From: Hyalangium versicolor
GTDB taxonomy: Bacteria; Myxococcota; Myxococcia; Myxococcales; Myxococcaceae
Length of the DNA stretch: 64,000 nucleotides
NCBI RefSeq assembly: GCF_020103695.1
Contig: NZ_JAHXBF010000021.1
Location: 124,001-188,000, forward strand
Reading direction: 5' to 3'
A model generated the notes under the pieces. That model did not search any database, was not told the origin of the DNA, and saw only the letters and a list, made by a program, of their open reading frames with translations. Position numbers and translations under genes: made by a program. Below are positions 57,588 to 64,000 of this stretch, in pieces. Each line of letters opens with the position of its first letter. Position 1 is the stretch's first letter.

Positions 57588-57726
57588 GCGGACGCGGGAC
57601 ATGGCAGCGGCGGGCCCGTGTCGGACGCCAGGCGCTGGAGCGACGGGAGTCCATTCTTCCCGTGCGCTCCGCCTGGCAACAGGGCAGCCTCACCTCCGGT
57701 CTCCGAGGAGAGGAGCGCCAGCGGGC

Positions 57727-58899
57727 ATGAGCATGAGGACGCGACGCACTCGCGCGGAAGACTTCCTGGAGATGGTCGAGCGAGGCCGTCGCGGCCGGCT
57801 CAAGCTCTACATCGGCTTCGCGGCGGGCGTGGGCAAGACGTACCGGATGTTGGAGGAGGCCCACGCCCTGAAGAAGCGCGGCGTGGACGTGGTGCTCGGC
57901 TTCGTCGAGACGCACGGCCGCCAGGACACTCACGCCCTGGTGGCCGGCCTGGAGATGGTGCCTCGCAAGGCGTTCACCTACCGGGATGTCACCGTGGAGG
58001 AGATGGATCTGGACGCGGTGTTGGCGCGCAAGCCCCAGGTGGCCATCGTGGACGAGCTGGCCCACACCAACGTGCCCCTGTGCCGCAACCACAAGCGCTA
58101 CCAGGATGTGCAGGAATTGCTCGCGGCGGGCATCAATGTCATCGGCGCCTTCAACGTGCAGCACCTGGAGAGCCTCAATGATCTGGTCGAGCGCTCCACG
58201 GGCGTCACGGTCCGCGAGACGATTCCCGACAGCTTCCTCAAGAGCGCGGACCAGGTGGTGAATCTGGACCTGGCGGTGGAGGACCTGCACGAGCGCCTCA
58301 AGGCGGGGAAGATCTACGCGCCCGAGAAGGTGACGCACGCGCTGGAGAGCTTCTTCAAGCAGGAGAACCTGTCGACTTTGAGAGAGCTGGCGCTGCGCGA
58401 GGTGGCCGAGAGCCTGGATCGCGCCACCGCTGGTCAGCACGCGCGAGGCAGCGAGGAGCCGCAGGCGAAGGGAGGCGGATGGGGCCGGGTGATGGTGGCG
58501 CTGTCGAGCAACCCTCCGCGCGCGGCGGCGCTGCTGCGCCGGGGCTCGCGCATGGCGGGCCGGCTCAACACGGACTGGTTTGTCGTCTACGTGGAGACCC
58601 CCAACGAGGCGCCGCACCTCATCGACGCGGAGGCTCAGCGGCACCTGCTGGGCAACATCGAGAAGGCGAAGGAGCTGGGCGCGGAGGTGGTGCGGTTGCG
58701 CTCGAGGGATCCGGTGGAGGCCCTGCTGGACTTCGCCCGTTCGCATGGGGTGGGCCACATCATCATCGGCCGTTCGTACCAGCCGAGGTGGAAACAGTGG
58801 CTGGGGCGCAGCGCGGACATGCGCCTGGTGCGAGAGGGAGCGGGCTTCGACATCCACGTCGTTTCCTTCGACTCGCCGCATGAGGAGCGCCGCCCATGA
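57727..58899 (+). CDS. kdpD: KdpD N-terminal sensor half (KdpD + Usp domains, no kinase)
   Basis: 390 residues from ATG (MSMRTRRTRAEDFLEMVERG). The KdpD domain has Walker A GFAAGVGKTYRML and the DELAHTN / QHLESLND motifs; the Usp domain follows (VMVALSSNPPRAAALLRRG to HIIIGRSY near 345). The usual four helices, GAF and histidine kinase are missing: the protein stops after Usp. The kinase is a separate gene overlapping by ATGA. The half with ATP-binding likely senses K+ or c-di-AMP and controls the kinase. This is a split KdpD, as in some other bacteria. Confidence 0.92.
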   Translation: MSMRTRRTRAEDFLEMVERGRRGRLKLYIGFAAGVGKTYRMLEEAHALKKRGVDVVLGFVETHGRQDTHALVAGLEMVPRKAFTYRDVTVEEMDLDAVLARKPQVAIVDELAHTNVPLCRNHKRYQDVQELLAAGINVIGAFNVQHLESLNDLVERSTGVTVRETIPDSFLKSADQVVNLDLAVEDLHERLKAGKIYAPEKVTHALESFFKQENLSTLRELALREVAESLDRATAGQHARGSEEPQAKGGGWGRVMVALSSNPPRAAALLRRGSRMAGRLNTDWFVVYVETPNEAPHLIDAEAQRHLLGNIEKAKELGAEVVRLRSRDPVEALLDFARSHGVGHIIIGRSYQPRWKQWLGRSADMRLVREGAGFDIHVVSFDSPHEERRP

Positions 58900-60755
58900 C
58901 GCTGCGAGGCCGAGTGTTGCTGGCCCAGGCGCCGCTGGCGCTGGCGCTCGTGTTGCTGGGCGTGGTGGCGGTGCTCACCTTGGGGCGGGTGGGGCGCGCG
59001 GGGCAGGAGATCCTCCAGGACAACTACCGCAGCGTGCTGGCCATGCAGCGGATGACCGAGCAGCTCGAGCGCATGGACAGCGCGGCGCTCTTCATTGTCG
59101 CGGGAGAGCGCCAGCGGGGCGAGGTGCAGCAGGCCGTGCAGCGCGCGAGGCTGGAGGCGGAGCTGCAGGCGCAGGAGAAGAACATCACCGAGCCTGGGGA
59201 GGCGGAGGCCACGCGGCGATTGCATGAGGCCTGGGGGCGCTATCGGGAGTCCTTCGACACCTTCCTTGCGCGGAGGGAGCCGGGAGCCGAGCGCGAGCAC
59301 TACTTCCAGGCGTTGGCCCCGGCCTTCCAGGAGACGAAGGACGCGGCGGCCTCCATCCTGGACCTGAACCAGGACGCGATGGTGCGCAAGAGCGAGGCCC
59401 TTCGCCAGCAGAGCCAGCGGGTGAACACGCTGATGGTGACGGCGGTGCTGGCGGCGTTCGTGGTGGGACTGTTCGCTTCGGCCTCATTGACGCACCGGGC
59501 GCTGCGGCCGGTGTCAGTGCTCTCGCAGGCGGTGCGCCGGGTGGGGCAGGGGGACTTGGCGGTGCGCGCGGTGGTAGAGGGGCAGGATGAGATTGCGCAG
59601 CTGAGCCAGGACTTCAACACGATGACGGAGCGGCTCGAGCAGTACCAGCAGAGCAGCTTGGGAGAGCTGCTCCAGGCTCAGGCGGCCTCGCAAGCGGCCA
59701 TCGACAGCCTGCCGGATCCGGTGGGGGTGTTCGGAGCGGGGGGCGCGTTGCTCAATGTGAACCGCGCGGCGGAGGACGCACTGCGGCTCTCGCTAGAGGC
59801 CGGGGGCGATGCGCTCGCCCGTGTCGAGCCGGAGGTGCGCGAGGTGCTCGAGCGGGTGCGGGGGCATGTGCTGGGAGGCAAGGGTCCCTATCAACCGCGC
59901 GGGTACGAAGAGGCGGTGCGGGTGACGGCGTCCGAGGGGGACCGGTGGTTGTTGCCGCGCGGGAGTCCTGTGTACGGGGAGCGGGGGGATGTGGTGGGCG
60001 CCACGGTCATCCTGCAGGACGTGACGCGGCTGCGCCGCTTCGACGAGCTGAAGAACGACCTGGTGGCCACGGTGGCGCACGAGTTCCGCACGCCGCTGAC
60101 GTCGCTGCGCATGGCGATCCACCTGTGTGCGGAGGGGGTGGTGGGGCCGGTGACGGAGAAGCAGGCGGATCTGTTGTTCGCGGCGCGCGAGGACTGCGAG
60201 CGGCTTCAGGGCATCGTGGATGACTTGTTGGACCTGTCGCGCATCCAGGCGGGGCGGTTGACGCTGAACATTCAGAAGATCCCGACCGGTTTCCTGGTGG
60301 AGCATGCACTGAGCGCGCACCGTGTAGCGGCGGAGGACCGAGGCGTGCGCCTAGATCAGGAAATCTCGCCTGAGGCGGAGGAGATAGAGGTGGATCCCGA
60401 CCGGGTACAGTTGGTGTTGTCGAACCTGGTGGCCAACGGGGTGAGGCACACGCCCTCGGAGGGACAGGTGACGGTGCGGGTGGGACGAGAGGGAGGCTGG
60501 GTGCGCTTCGAGGTGAAGGACACGGGAGAGGGCATTCCGCCTGAGGAGCAGGCTCGCATCTTCGAGAAATTCTACCGGGCGCCGGGAGCGCCAGCGGGAG
60601 GAGCAGGGCTGGGCCTGTCCATCGCGCGAGACATTGTCCAGGCGCACGGAGGAGAGATCGGCGTGGTGAGCGAGCCAGGGCAGGGCAGTACGTTCTGGTT
60701 CACCCTGCCGCAGCCCACTGATTCATCCCCTTCAGGTGGTCCGAGCGCGGTCTGA
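58896..60755 (+). CDS. Sensor histidine kinase partner of the split KdpD
   Basis: 619 residues. An N-terminal helix, a four-helix-type periplasmic sensor (about 35-190), a second helix (LMVTAVLAAFVVGLFASASL), HAMP and a PAS-like domain (AAIDSLPDPVGVF) precede the kinase. The phospho-acceptor is His395 in VAHEFRTPLTSLRMA; ATP-binding motifs are NLVANGVRHT, DTGEGIPPEEQ and GLGLSIARDIV. The topology differs from canonical KdpD, which has a DUF4118 helix bundle. No kdpE regulator follows in the window. Confidence 0.93.
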   Translation: MTLRGRVLLAQAPLALALVLLGVVAVLTLGRVGRAGQEILQDNYRSVLAMQRMTEQLERMDSAALFIVAGERQRGEVQQAVQRARLEAELQAQEKNITEPGEAEATRRLHEAWGRYRESFDTFLARREPGAEREHYFQALAPAFQETKDAAASILDLNQDAMVRKSEALRQQSQRVNTLMVTAVLAAFVVGLFASASLTHRALRPVSVLSQAVRRVGQGDLAVRAVVEGQDEIAQLSQDFNTMTERLEQYQQSSLGELLQAQAASQAAIDSLPDPVGVFGAGGALLNVNRAAEDALRLSLEAGGDALARVEPEVREVLERVRGHVLGGKGPYQPRGYEEAVRVTASEGDRWLLPRGSPVYGERGDVVGATVILQDVTRLRRFDELKNDLVATVAHEFRTPLTSLRMAIHLCAEGVVGPVTEKQADLLFAAREDCERLQGIVDDLLDLSRIQAGRLTLNIQKIPTGFLVEHALSAHRVAAEDRGVRLDQEISPEAEEIEVDPDRVQLVLSNLVANGVRHTPSEGQVTVRVGREGGWVRFEVKDTGEGIPPEEQARIFEKFYRAPGAPAGGAGLGLSIARDIVQAHGGEIGVVSEPGQGSTFWFTLPQPTDSSPSGGPSAV

Positions 60756-60763
60756 GCCAACGG

Positions 60764-60778
60764 GTATGCCTGTCATAC
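60764..60778. promoter_or_regulatory. Short palindrome sharing the GTATG-N5-CATAC core
   Basis: GTATG, CCTGT, CATAC lies 8 bases after the stop of the kdp-linked kinase, in a convergent gap of 108 bases. The core and spacer size match the palindrome at 48791-48813. It may be a regulatory repeat or part of a terminator; function unproven. Confidence 0.3.
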
Positions 60779-60863
60779 AAGTTCGCAGGAACAGGATCCT
60801 CGGATGTTCTCGGCACCGACGTTTTGGCCGCCCGACCTTCAAGAAGAGCGATACGCCTTTCAC

Positions 60864-61238
60864 TCACCCGGCACGCAACCCCTCGAAGGCTTCCCATCCT
60901 CCTGGAGGCACCGGGACTCCCAGGGCGTCCAAGCACTCGCGGGCCTGAGCGTTCCATCCGGGGTCCATGGGGTTACCAGGGGGAGCGGCTGCCAGAGAAT
61001 CAGCGAGAGTCCGCACCTTGGGGGCTGCTGACCGGAAGCGCTCCGCATCTGGGCTCCCCCACGCCTTCGCACAGAAGACCGAGAGCGCCGCCATGCGAGA
61101 TTGGAGCACAGTACGCAGTTCCTCAGCCGAGGCTTGGGTACACCACCGCTCGTAGAGCCGCGGTGCTGCCAGGACAGTCAGGAGGTTGAGAGCCTCGACT
61201 ACCAGGGGCGCTTCCTGCTCCCACGAATCCTCAGCCAC
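60864..61238 (-). CDS. Hypothetical protein, second gene of a two-gene unit
   Basis: 124 residues from GTG (MAEDSWEQEAPLVVEALNLL). The start overlaps the preceding gene's end: GTGGCTGA is shared. Mostly helical, acidic, no signal peptide; the pattern could be that of an immunity protein, and the exported partner is encoded just before it. No domain is recognised. Confidence 0.65.
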   Translation of the reverse strand: MAEDSWEQEAPLVVEALNLLTVLAAPRLYERWCTQASAEELRTVLQSRMAALSVFCAKAWGSPDAERFRSAAPKVRTLADSLAAAPPGNPMDPGWNAQARECLDALGVPVPPGGWEAFEGLRAG

Positions 61239-61572
61239 AGATGGGCCCCAGGCGAGCGTTGAAGGGCAGCGTGTTGAACAGCAGCGCCTTCCCCGTCACG
61301 GTGTCGCCGCTCATGCACGCGTACACAGCCCATCCTGTGAAGACGAGGTTTTCCATGCCCTCAATGAAGCAGTAGGGGCACTTTCCTTCGCCGCAGCTCG
61401 AGACGAAGCACACCGTGTTTCCGCAGGTGACGGTCGCGGGCCATCCGCGCTTGACACACCCAGGGGCCTTCGTCAGGGGCGGATCCGCACGTGCAACCGG
61501 CAGTGGCATGGCCACGCTCATGGCGCATCCCGCCAACAAGCTCATCCACCTGCCGCTGTCTCGCCGATCCAT
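61231..61572 (-). CDS. Small Cys-rich exported protein
   Basis: 113 residues (MDRRDSGRWMSLLAGCAMSV...). Either a signal peptide cleaved after PVARA or a lipobox LAGC is possible. The mature part has nine Cys (GCVKRG, TCGNTVCFVSSCGEGKCPYC, YACMSG, PICG), suggesting several disulfides. It overlaps the next gene by eight bases. Confidence 0.65.
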   Translation of the reverse strand: MDRRDSGRWMSLLAGCAMSVAMPLPVARADPPLTKAPGCVKRGWPATVTCGNTVCFVSSCGEGKCPYCFIEGMENLVFTGWAVYACMSGDTVTGKALLFNTLPFNARLGPICG

Positions 61573-61720
61573 GAAGGCCCCTGTCGCTCTTGCGGACTCC
61601 CGGAGGCTACGATCCTGCTGCCACCCGCCTCAAGGCAGCCTCTTCAGGCACCTTGCCCGCAAGGCGGACCGTGCTCGCCGTCTACTGCGGGTGCATGCCC
61701 CCACTTGCTATTTGGGTCCC

Positions 61721-61745
61721 CACGGCCTGCCCATGAAGAGTGGGG
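61721..61745 (+). repeat. Upstream element 1 (shared by two adjacent units)
   Basis: CACGGCCTGCCCATGAAG at 61721-61738 recurs exactly at 63153-63170, and similarity continues loosely (AGTGGGGCTCGCCC versus GGGTGGAGCCCCCC). Here it lies about 90 bases before the papain-fold gene. The rest of the 259-base gap between divergent units shows no gene. Confidence 0.5.
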
Positions 61746-61831
61746 CTCGCCCGAGCATAAAGTCTCCTGGTTTTGATGCAACGTGGCATGTCCTTGGGAC
61801 TCAGCGCGCTCGGGTACTAACGTCCGCAGGT

Positions 61832-62389
61832 ATGCTCCGTGTTCACCTCCTGGGATGGTTCCTGATGCTGTGCGTGGTCCCGCAGTGGGCCCACGGATCA
61901 TCGCTAGGCATCATTGCGTCACAGGTGCAAGGCATCACGGACTCTGCGCGCGCGCAGGTACTTGCGCATTGGGCGCGGGGAGACGTGGCAAAGGCCGTCC
62001 AGGCCTACGAGGTCGCCACAGGACTCAAGGCGCCGCTGTGGCTCACTGGCTTCAAGGCCGCGTTCGACGCGAGCAAACAGGTGCCAGGCGCGTGTCAGGG
62101 TGTGGCGCGGAGCGTCCATGCCGCTTTCACGCAGCTCGGTGGTCAGCCAGAGTATGTCCGGCTGACGACCTTGGCGGACGAGACCGGAAAGAGGGCTGGT
62201 TACATGATGTTCAAGATGGCGGACGGGCGGGACCTGCGGGTGACAGAGAGGGGATTCCACGTCGTGGTCCGGATGAAAGACCGCATCTATGACGCGTTCA
62301 CGGGCGCAGGTGGGCTCTCCTGGCAGGAGTACATGAGCAGCCTGGGCGCAAGGACTCCCATCCTGGATGAGGCCGTGAGCGCACCATGA
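61832..62389 (+). CDS. Secreted papain-fold (Tox-PL-like) protein, candidate toxin
   Basis: 185 residues from ATG, signal peptide ending at WAHG-S. The catalytic triad of a papain-like fold fits: Cys88 in VPGACQGVARSVHAAF, His143 in RGFHVVVRMKD and Asp154 in RIYDAFTGAGGLSWQEY. This is the arrangement of papain-fold toxins of polymorphic toxin systems, which may cleave or deamidate targets. The next gene overlaps by ATGA and probably encodes immunity. An upstream element is shared with 63153-63170. Confidence 0.75.
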   Translation: MLRVHLLGWFLMLCVVPQWAHGSSLGIIASQVQGITDSARAQVLAHWARGDVAKAVQAYEVATGLKAPLWLTGFKAAFDASKQVPGACQGVARSVHAAFTQLGGQPEYVRLTTLADETGKRAGYMMFKMADGRDLRVTERGFHVVVRMKDRIYDAFTGAGGLSWQEYMSSLGARTPILDEAVSAP

Positions 62390-63135
62390 GCCGCCCGTCG
62401 CCTCCAGCGAAAGCATCGAAGGTGCCTCCTCCGCTGCTGGACTTGGTGCTCCAGGCCCGCTTTGGCACATTGAGGCGCGAGCTGGATCTCGAACTCTTCG
62501 AGGGGCAGCCTGGCGTCTCCCGCACGGTGGGCTTCACCGATGGGTACCTGGATTGTTCGGGAGACCTGGGGGTAGGAGACAGAGAGCACAGCGCCTTCGC
62601 AGGTTGGATGCAAGAGGCTGGGAAGACGCTTCCCGGCCAGGGCTGGTGGAGCGCGTTCCTCCAGAAGTTCGACTCGGATGAGCGGCAGGTCTTGCGCGCA
62701 TTCGTAGCTATCGCCGCCGAGTTCCGTTCGCTCTCCCCGGCTGCGCTTGCTTCGCTGACCTGGCGGTACGGCGGCTCACCTCCAGAGCCGGCAGCCCCAC
62801 GAACTCTCGCCGCGACTTCCCGCGCGATCCTGGATGTCCTCCTCGAGATGCGCCGAGTGGGCCGCATCCTCATGTACATTGGCGAGGCGCGTGTGGAGCG
62901 CATGGCCGGGTACATTGACGGCTACCGGCTGTGTCTCTCCCTGGCAGGCCTGAAGGATGAGGAGTACGTGCGCTTCGAGCGCTGGCTTCAGGACACCGGC
63001 CGCGTCGTCCCGGGTCGCACCTGGCAGGATGCCTTCCTCCAGGCCGCTAGCGGCGATCATGAGGCCGCCATCCACCGGCTCCTGGACTGTGCCGCCGAGT
63101 TCCGCGCCCTGCCTGCGGCAGTTCCCGGAGCCTAG
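62386..63135 (+). CDS. Two-repeat protein, probable immunity partner
   Basis: 249 residues. Its ATG overlaps the toxin stop (ATGA). Two halves are homologous: residues 16-115 (LLDLVLQARF ... TVGFTDGYLDCSGDLG ... FAGWMQEAGKTLPGQGWW) and 142-243 (ILDVLLEMRR ... MAGYIDGYRLCLSLAG ... FERWLQDTGRVVPGRTWQ). A single ~100-residue domain was duplicated. No signal peptide, hence a cytoplasmic protector if it is an immunity protein. Confidence 0.7.
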   Translation: MSRPSPPAKASKVPPPLLDLVLQARFGTLRRELDLELFEGQPGVSRTVGFTDGYLDCSGDLGVGDREHSAFAGWMQEAGKTLPGQGWWSAFLQKFDSDERQVLRAFVAIAAEFRSLSPAALASLTWRYGGSPPEPAAPRTLAATSRAILDVLLEMRRVGRILMYIGEARVERMAGYIDGYRLCLSLAGLKDEEYVRFERWLQDTGRVVPGRTWQDAFLQAASGDHEAAIHRLLDCAAEFRALPAAVPGA

Positions 63136-63152
63136 CGGTTCTTCTGGGGCCT

Positions 63153-63170
63153 CACGGCCTGCCCATGAAG
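63153..63170 (+). repeat. Upstream element 2
   Basis: Exact 18-base copy of 61721-61738, about 130 bases before the lipoprotein gene at 63301. Similarity extends into the following bases at lower identity. Might mark a shared promoter or leader, or a duplication breakpoint. Confidence 0.5.
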
Positions 63171-63300
63171 GGGTGGAGCCCCCCCAGCTCGCGGGTTTTC
63201 CGTTGTTAGATCTGGTTGGAAAGTTGGCAGAATAGGTGCGTCGGTTCTGAGCGCCGAGAATGCTGGATGTCGGCTTGCGAGCCTGACACAAGGAGGGGTC

Positions 63301-63726
63301 GTGCACTGGTGCCCGCTGCTTGTCCTGCTACTCGCCCCAGGGCTTTATGGGTGCAGCCATGGCGACTCCGCCGCTCTCCCTGATACCGCGCACGAAGAAG
63401 GTATTCGGACCAAAGGAGGCTCCGCGAGTGCTCGCATCTGGGTCTTGATTGCGAAGGGCGAGTTTGCCGAGGCGGAGGTGCTGATTGTCGAGAGCACTTG
63501 CTCTGGGCTGATCACGCCAGCCACGGCGCAGAAGATGCTTGAGAAGCTTGCCGTGCTGAATACGAAGCTCGGTGAAATACCCGCGAGACTCCAACGTGCG
63601 CCTGACTTTCCTTCGCAGCTCAAGGACTTCACATTGAAAGCAGGGGATTACAGCCTCGCGACCCAAGCGCAGCTGCGCTTGGCCGTAAAACTTATCGAGC
63701 AGCAGTCTCGCTTGATGGAGAAGTGA
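63301..63726 (+). CDS. Small lipoprotein
   Basis: 141 residues from GTG, with AAGGAGGGG just upstream. The signal peptide ends in lipobox LYGC. The mature part is helical (VWVLIAKGEFAEAEVLIVES-like repeat then QKMLEKLAVLNTKLGEI). Function unknown; a partial gene follows 7 bases downstream. Confidence 0.75.
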   Translation: MHWCPLLVLLLAPGLYGCSHGDSAALPDTAHEEGIRTKGGSASARIWVLIAKGEFAEAEVLIVESTCSGLITPATAQKMLEKLAVLNTKLGEIPARLQRAPDFPSQLKDFTLKAGDYSLATQAQLRLAVKLIEQQSRLMEK

Positions 63727-63733
63727 GCACGCC

Positions 63734-64000
63734 ATGGCTCATCTCACCCCCGAGGAGTTGATGACGAGATTCCAGGTTGCTCGTGAGTCGGGGAAGGGGA
63801 CCCGGGGCAGTCCTTTGCAGATCCAACTCGATCGAGAACTGGCCGAGGCCTGCCCTGCTTTCGCACCCAACCTCCTTCGCCTGGCGCGGTCGCTGCTCCT
63901 CGGCGAGCCTGGCCCGGAAGACGGCCACGCCTTCGCCGAGATCCAGCGCTTACTGGAGCAGGCTGTCCAGGTCTCGGATCGAAGTGCTCCTGCACTCGTG
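63734..64000 (+). CDS. Hypothetical protein, 5' part (runs off the window)
   Basis: 89 codons are visible from ATG (MAHLTPEELMTRFQVARESG) with no stop before the end. It follows the lipoprotein gene after 7 bases, so they are likely co-transcribed. Helical, no signal peptide, no recognised domain. Confidence 0.6.
   Translation, partial: MAHLTPEELMTRFQVARESGKGTRGSPLQIQLDRELAEACPAFAPNLLRLARSLLLGEPGPEDGHAFAEIQRLLEQAVQVSDRSAPALV

Overview
The window is GC-rich bacterial chromosome with dense genes, many ATGA start/stop overlaps, abundant lipoproteins, a eukaryote-like Ser/Thr kinase, RCC1-repeat proteins and a retron reverse transcriptase of the Mx162/Sa163 type. Together these point to a fruiting myxobacterium (suborder Cystobacterineae; Myxococcus/Stigmatella/Archangium/Hyalangium relatives). 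No tRNA, rRNA, CRISPR array or insertion sequence was seen.

Layout. 1-3.6 kb: the tail of an aldehyde dehydrogenase, a CapA-type phosphoesterase, a CLC antiporter with fluoride-type motifs and a Uma2 nuclease. 3.6-14.7 kb, all minus strand: a WD40/HEAT giant (2187 aa), a SWIM zinc-finger protein, TWO tandem retron msr-msd RNA genes, the retron reverse transcriptase and a small ORF overlapping the RT stop. 14.8-25 kb: a CXXCH lipoprotein, a DHA2 drug exporter, an AAA/PD-(D/E)XK protein, a TAXI-type binding protein and an alpha-helical repeat protein. 25.3-31 kb: two tandemly duplicated secreted RCC1 proteins and a VWA protein. 31-33 kb: a lipoprotein toxin with a Tox-REase-5 tail and a probable immunity gene. 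33-38 kb: a PhoD-like phosphatase, a Gfo/Idh/MocA oxidoreductase and a small lipoprotein. 37.4-40.6 kb: a four-gene overlapping operon (small protein, histidine kinase, DDxxD isoprenoid-type protein, methyltransferase). 41-51 kb: a methylase-fold protein, an M16 peptidase lipoprotein, an epimerase, a beta-helix lipoprotein, a Ser/Thr kinase and an MtfA-like peptidase. 51.9-60.8 kb: a potassium uptake operon (outer-membrane barrel, two tiny membrane peptides, kdpABC, a split KdpD). 60.9-64 kb: small secreted and toxin-immunity-like genes, including a papain-fold protein with a two-repeat partner.

The standout is the retron. Two 280-bp msr-msd units lie in tandem with a constant 327-bp offset. 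Their flanks are nearly identical, but the 28-30 bp msd hairpin arms are unrelated in sequence while each remains (almost) perfectly self-complementary. A leftover of the upstream SWIM gene's 3' end sits between the units and records the duplication. One RT would be expected to make two different msDNAs. The locus may also be co-transcribed with the WD40/HEAT and SWIM genes.
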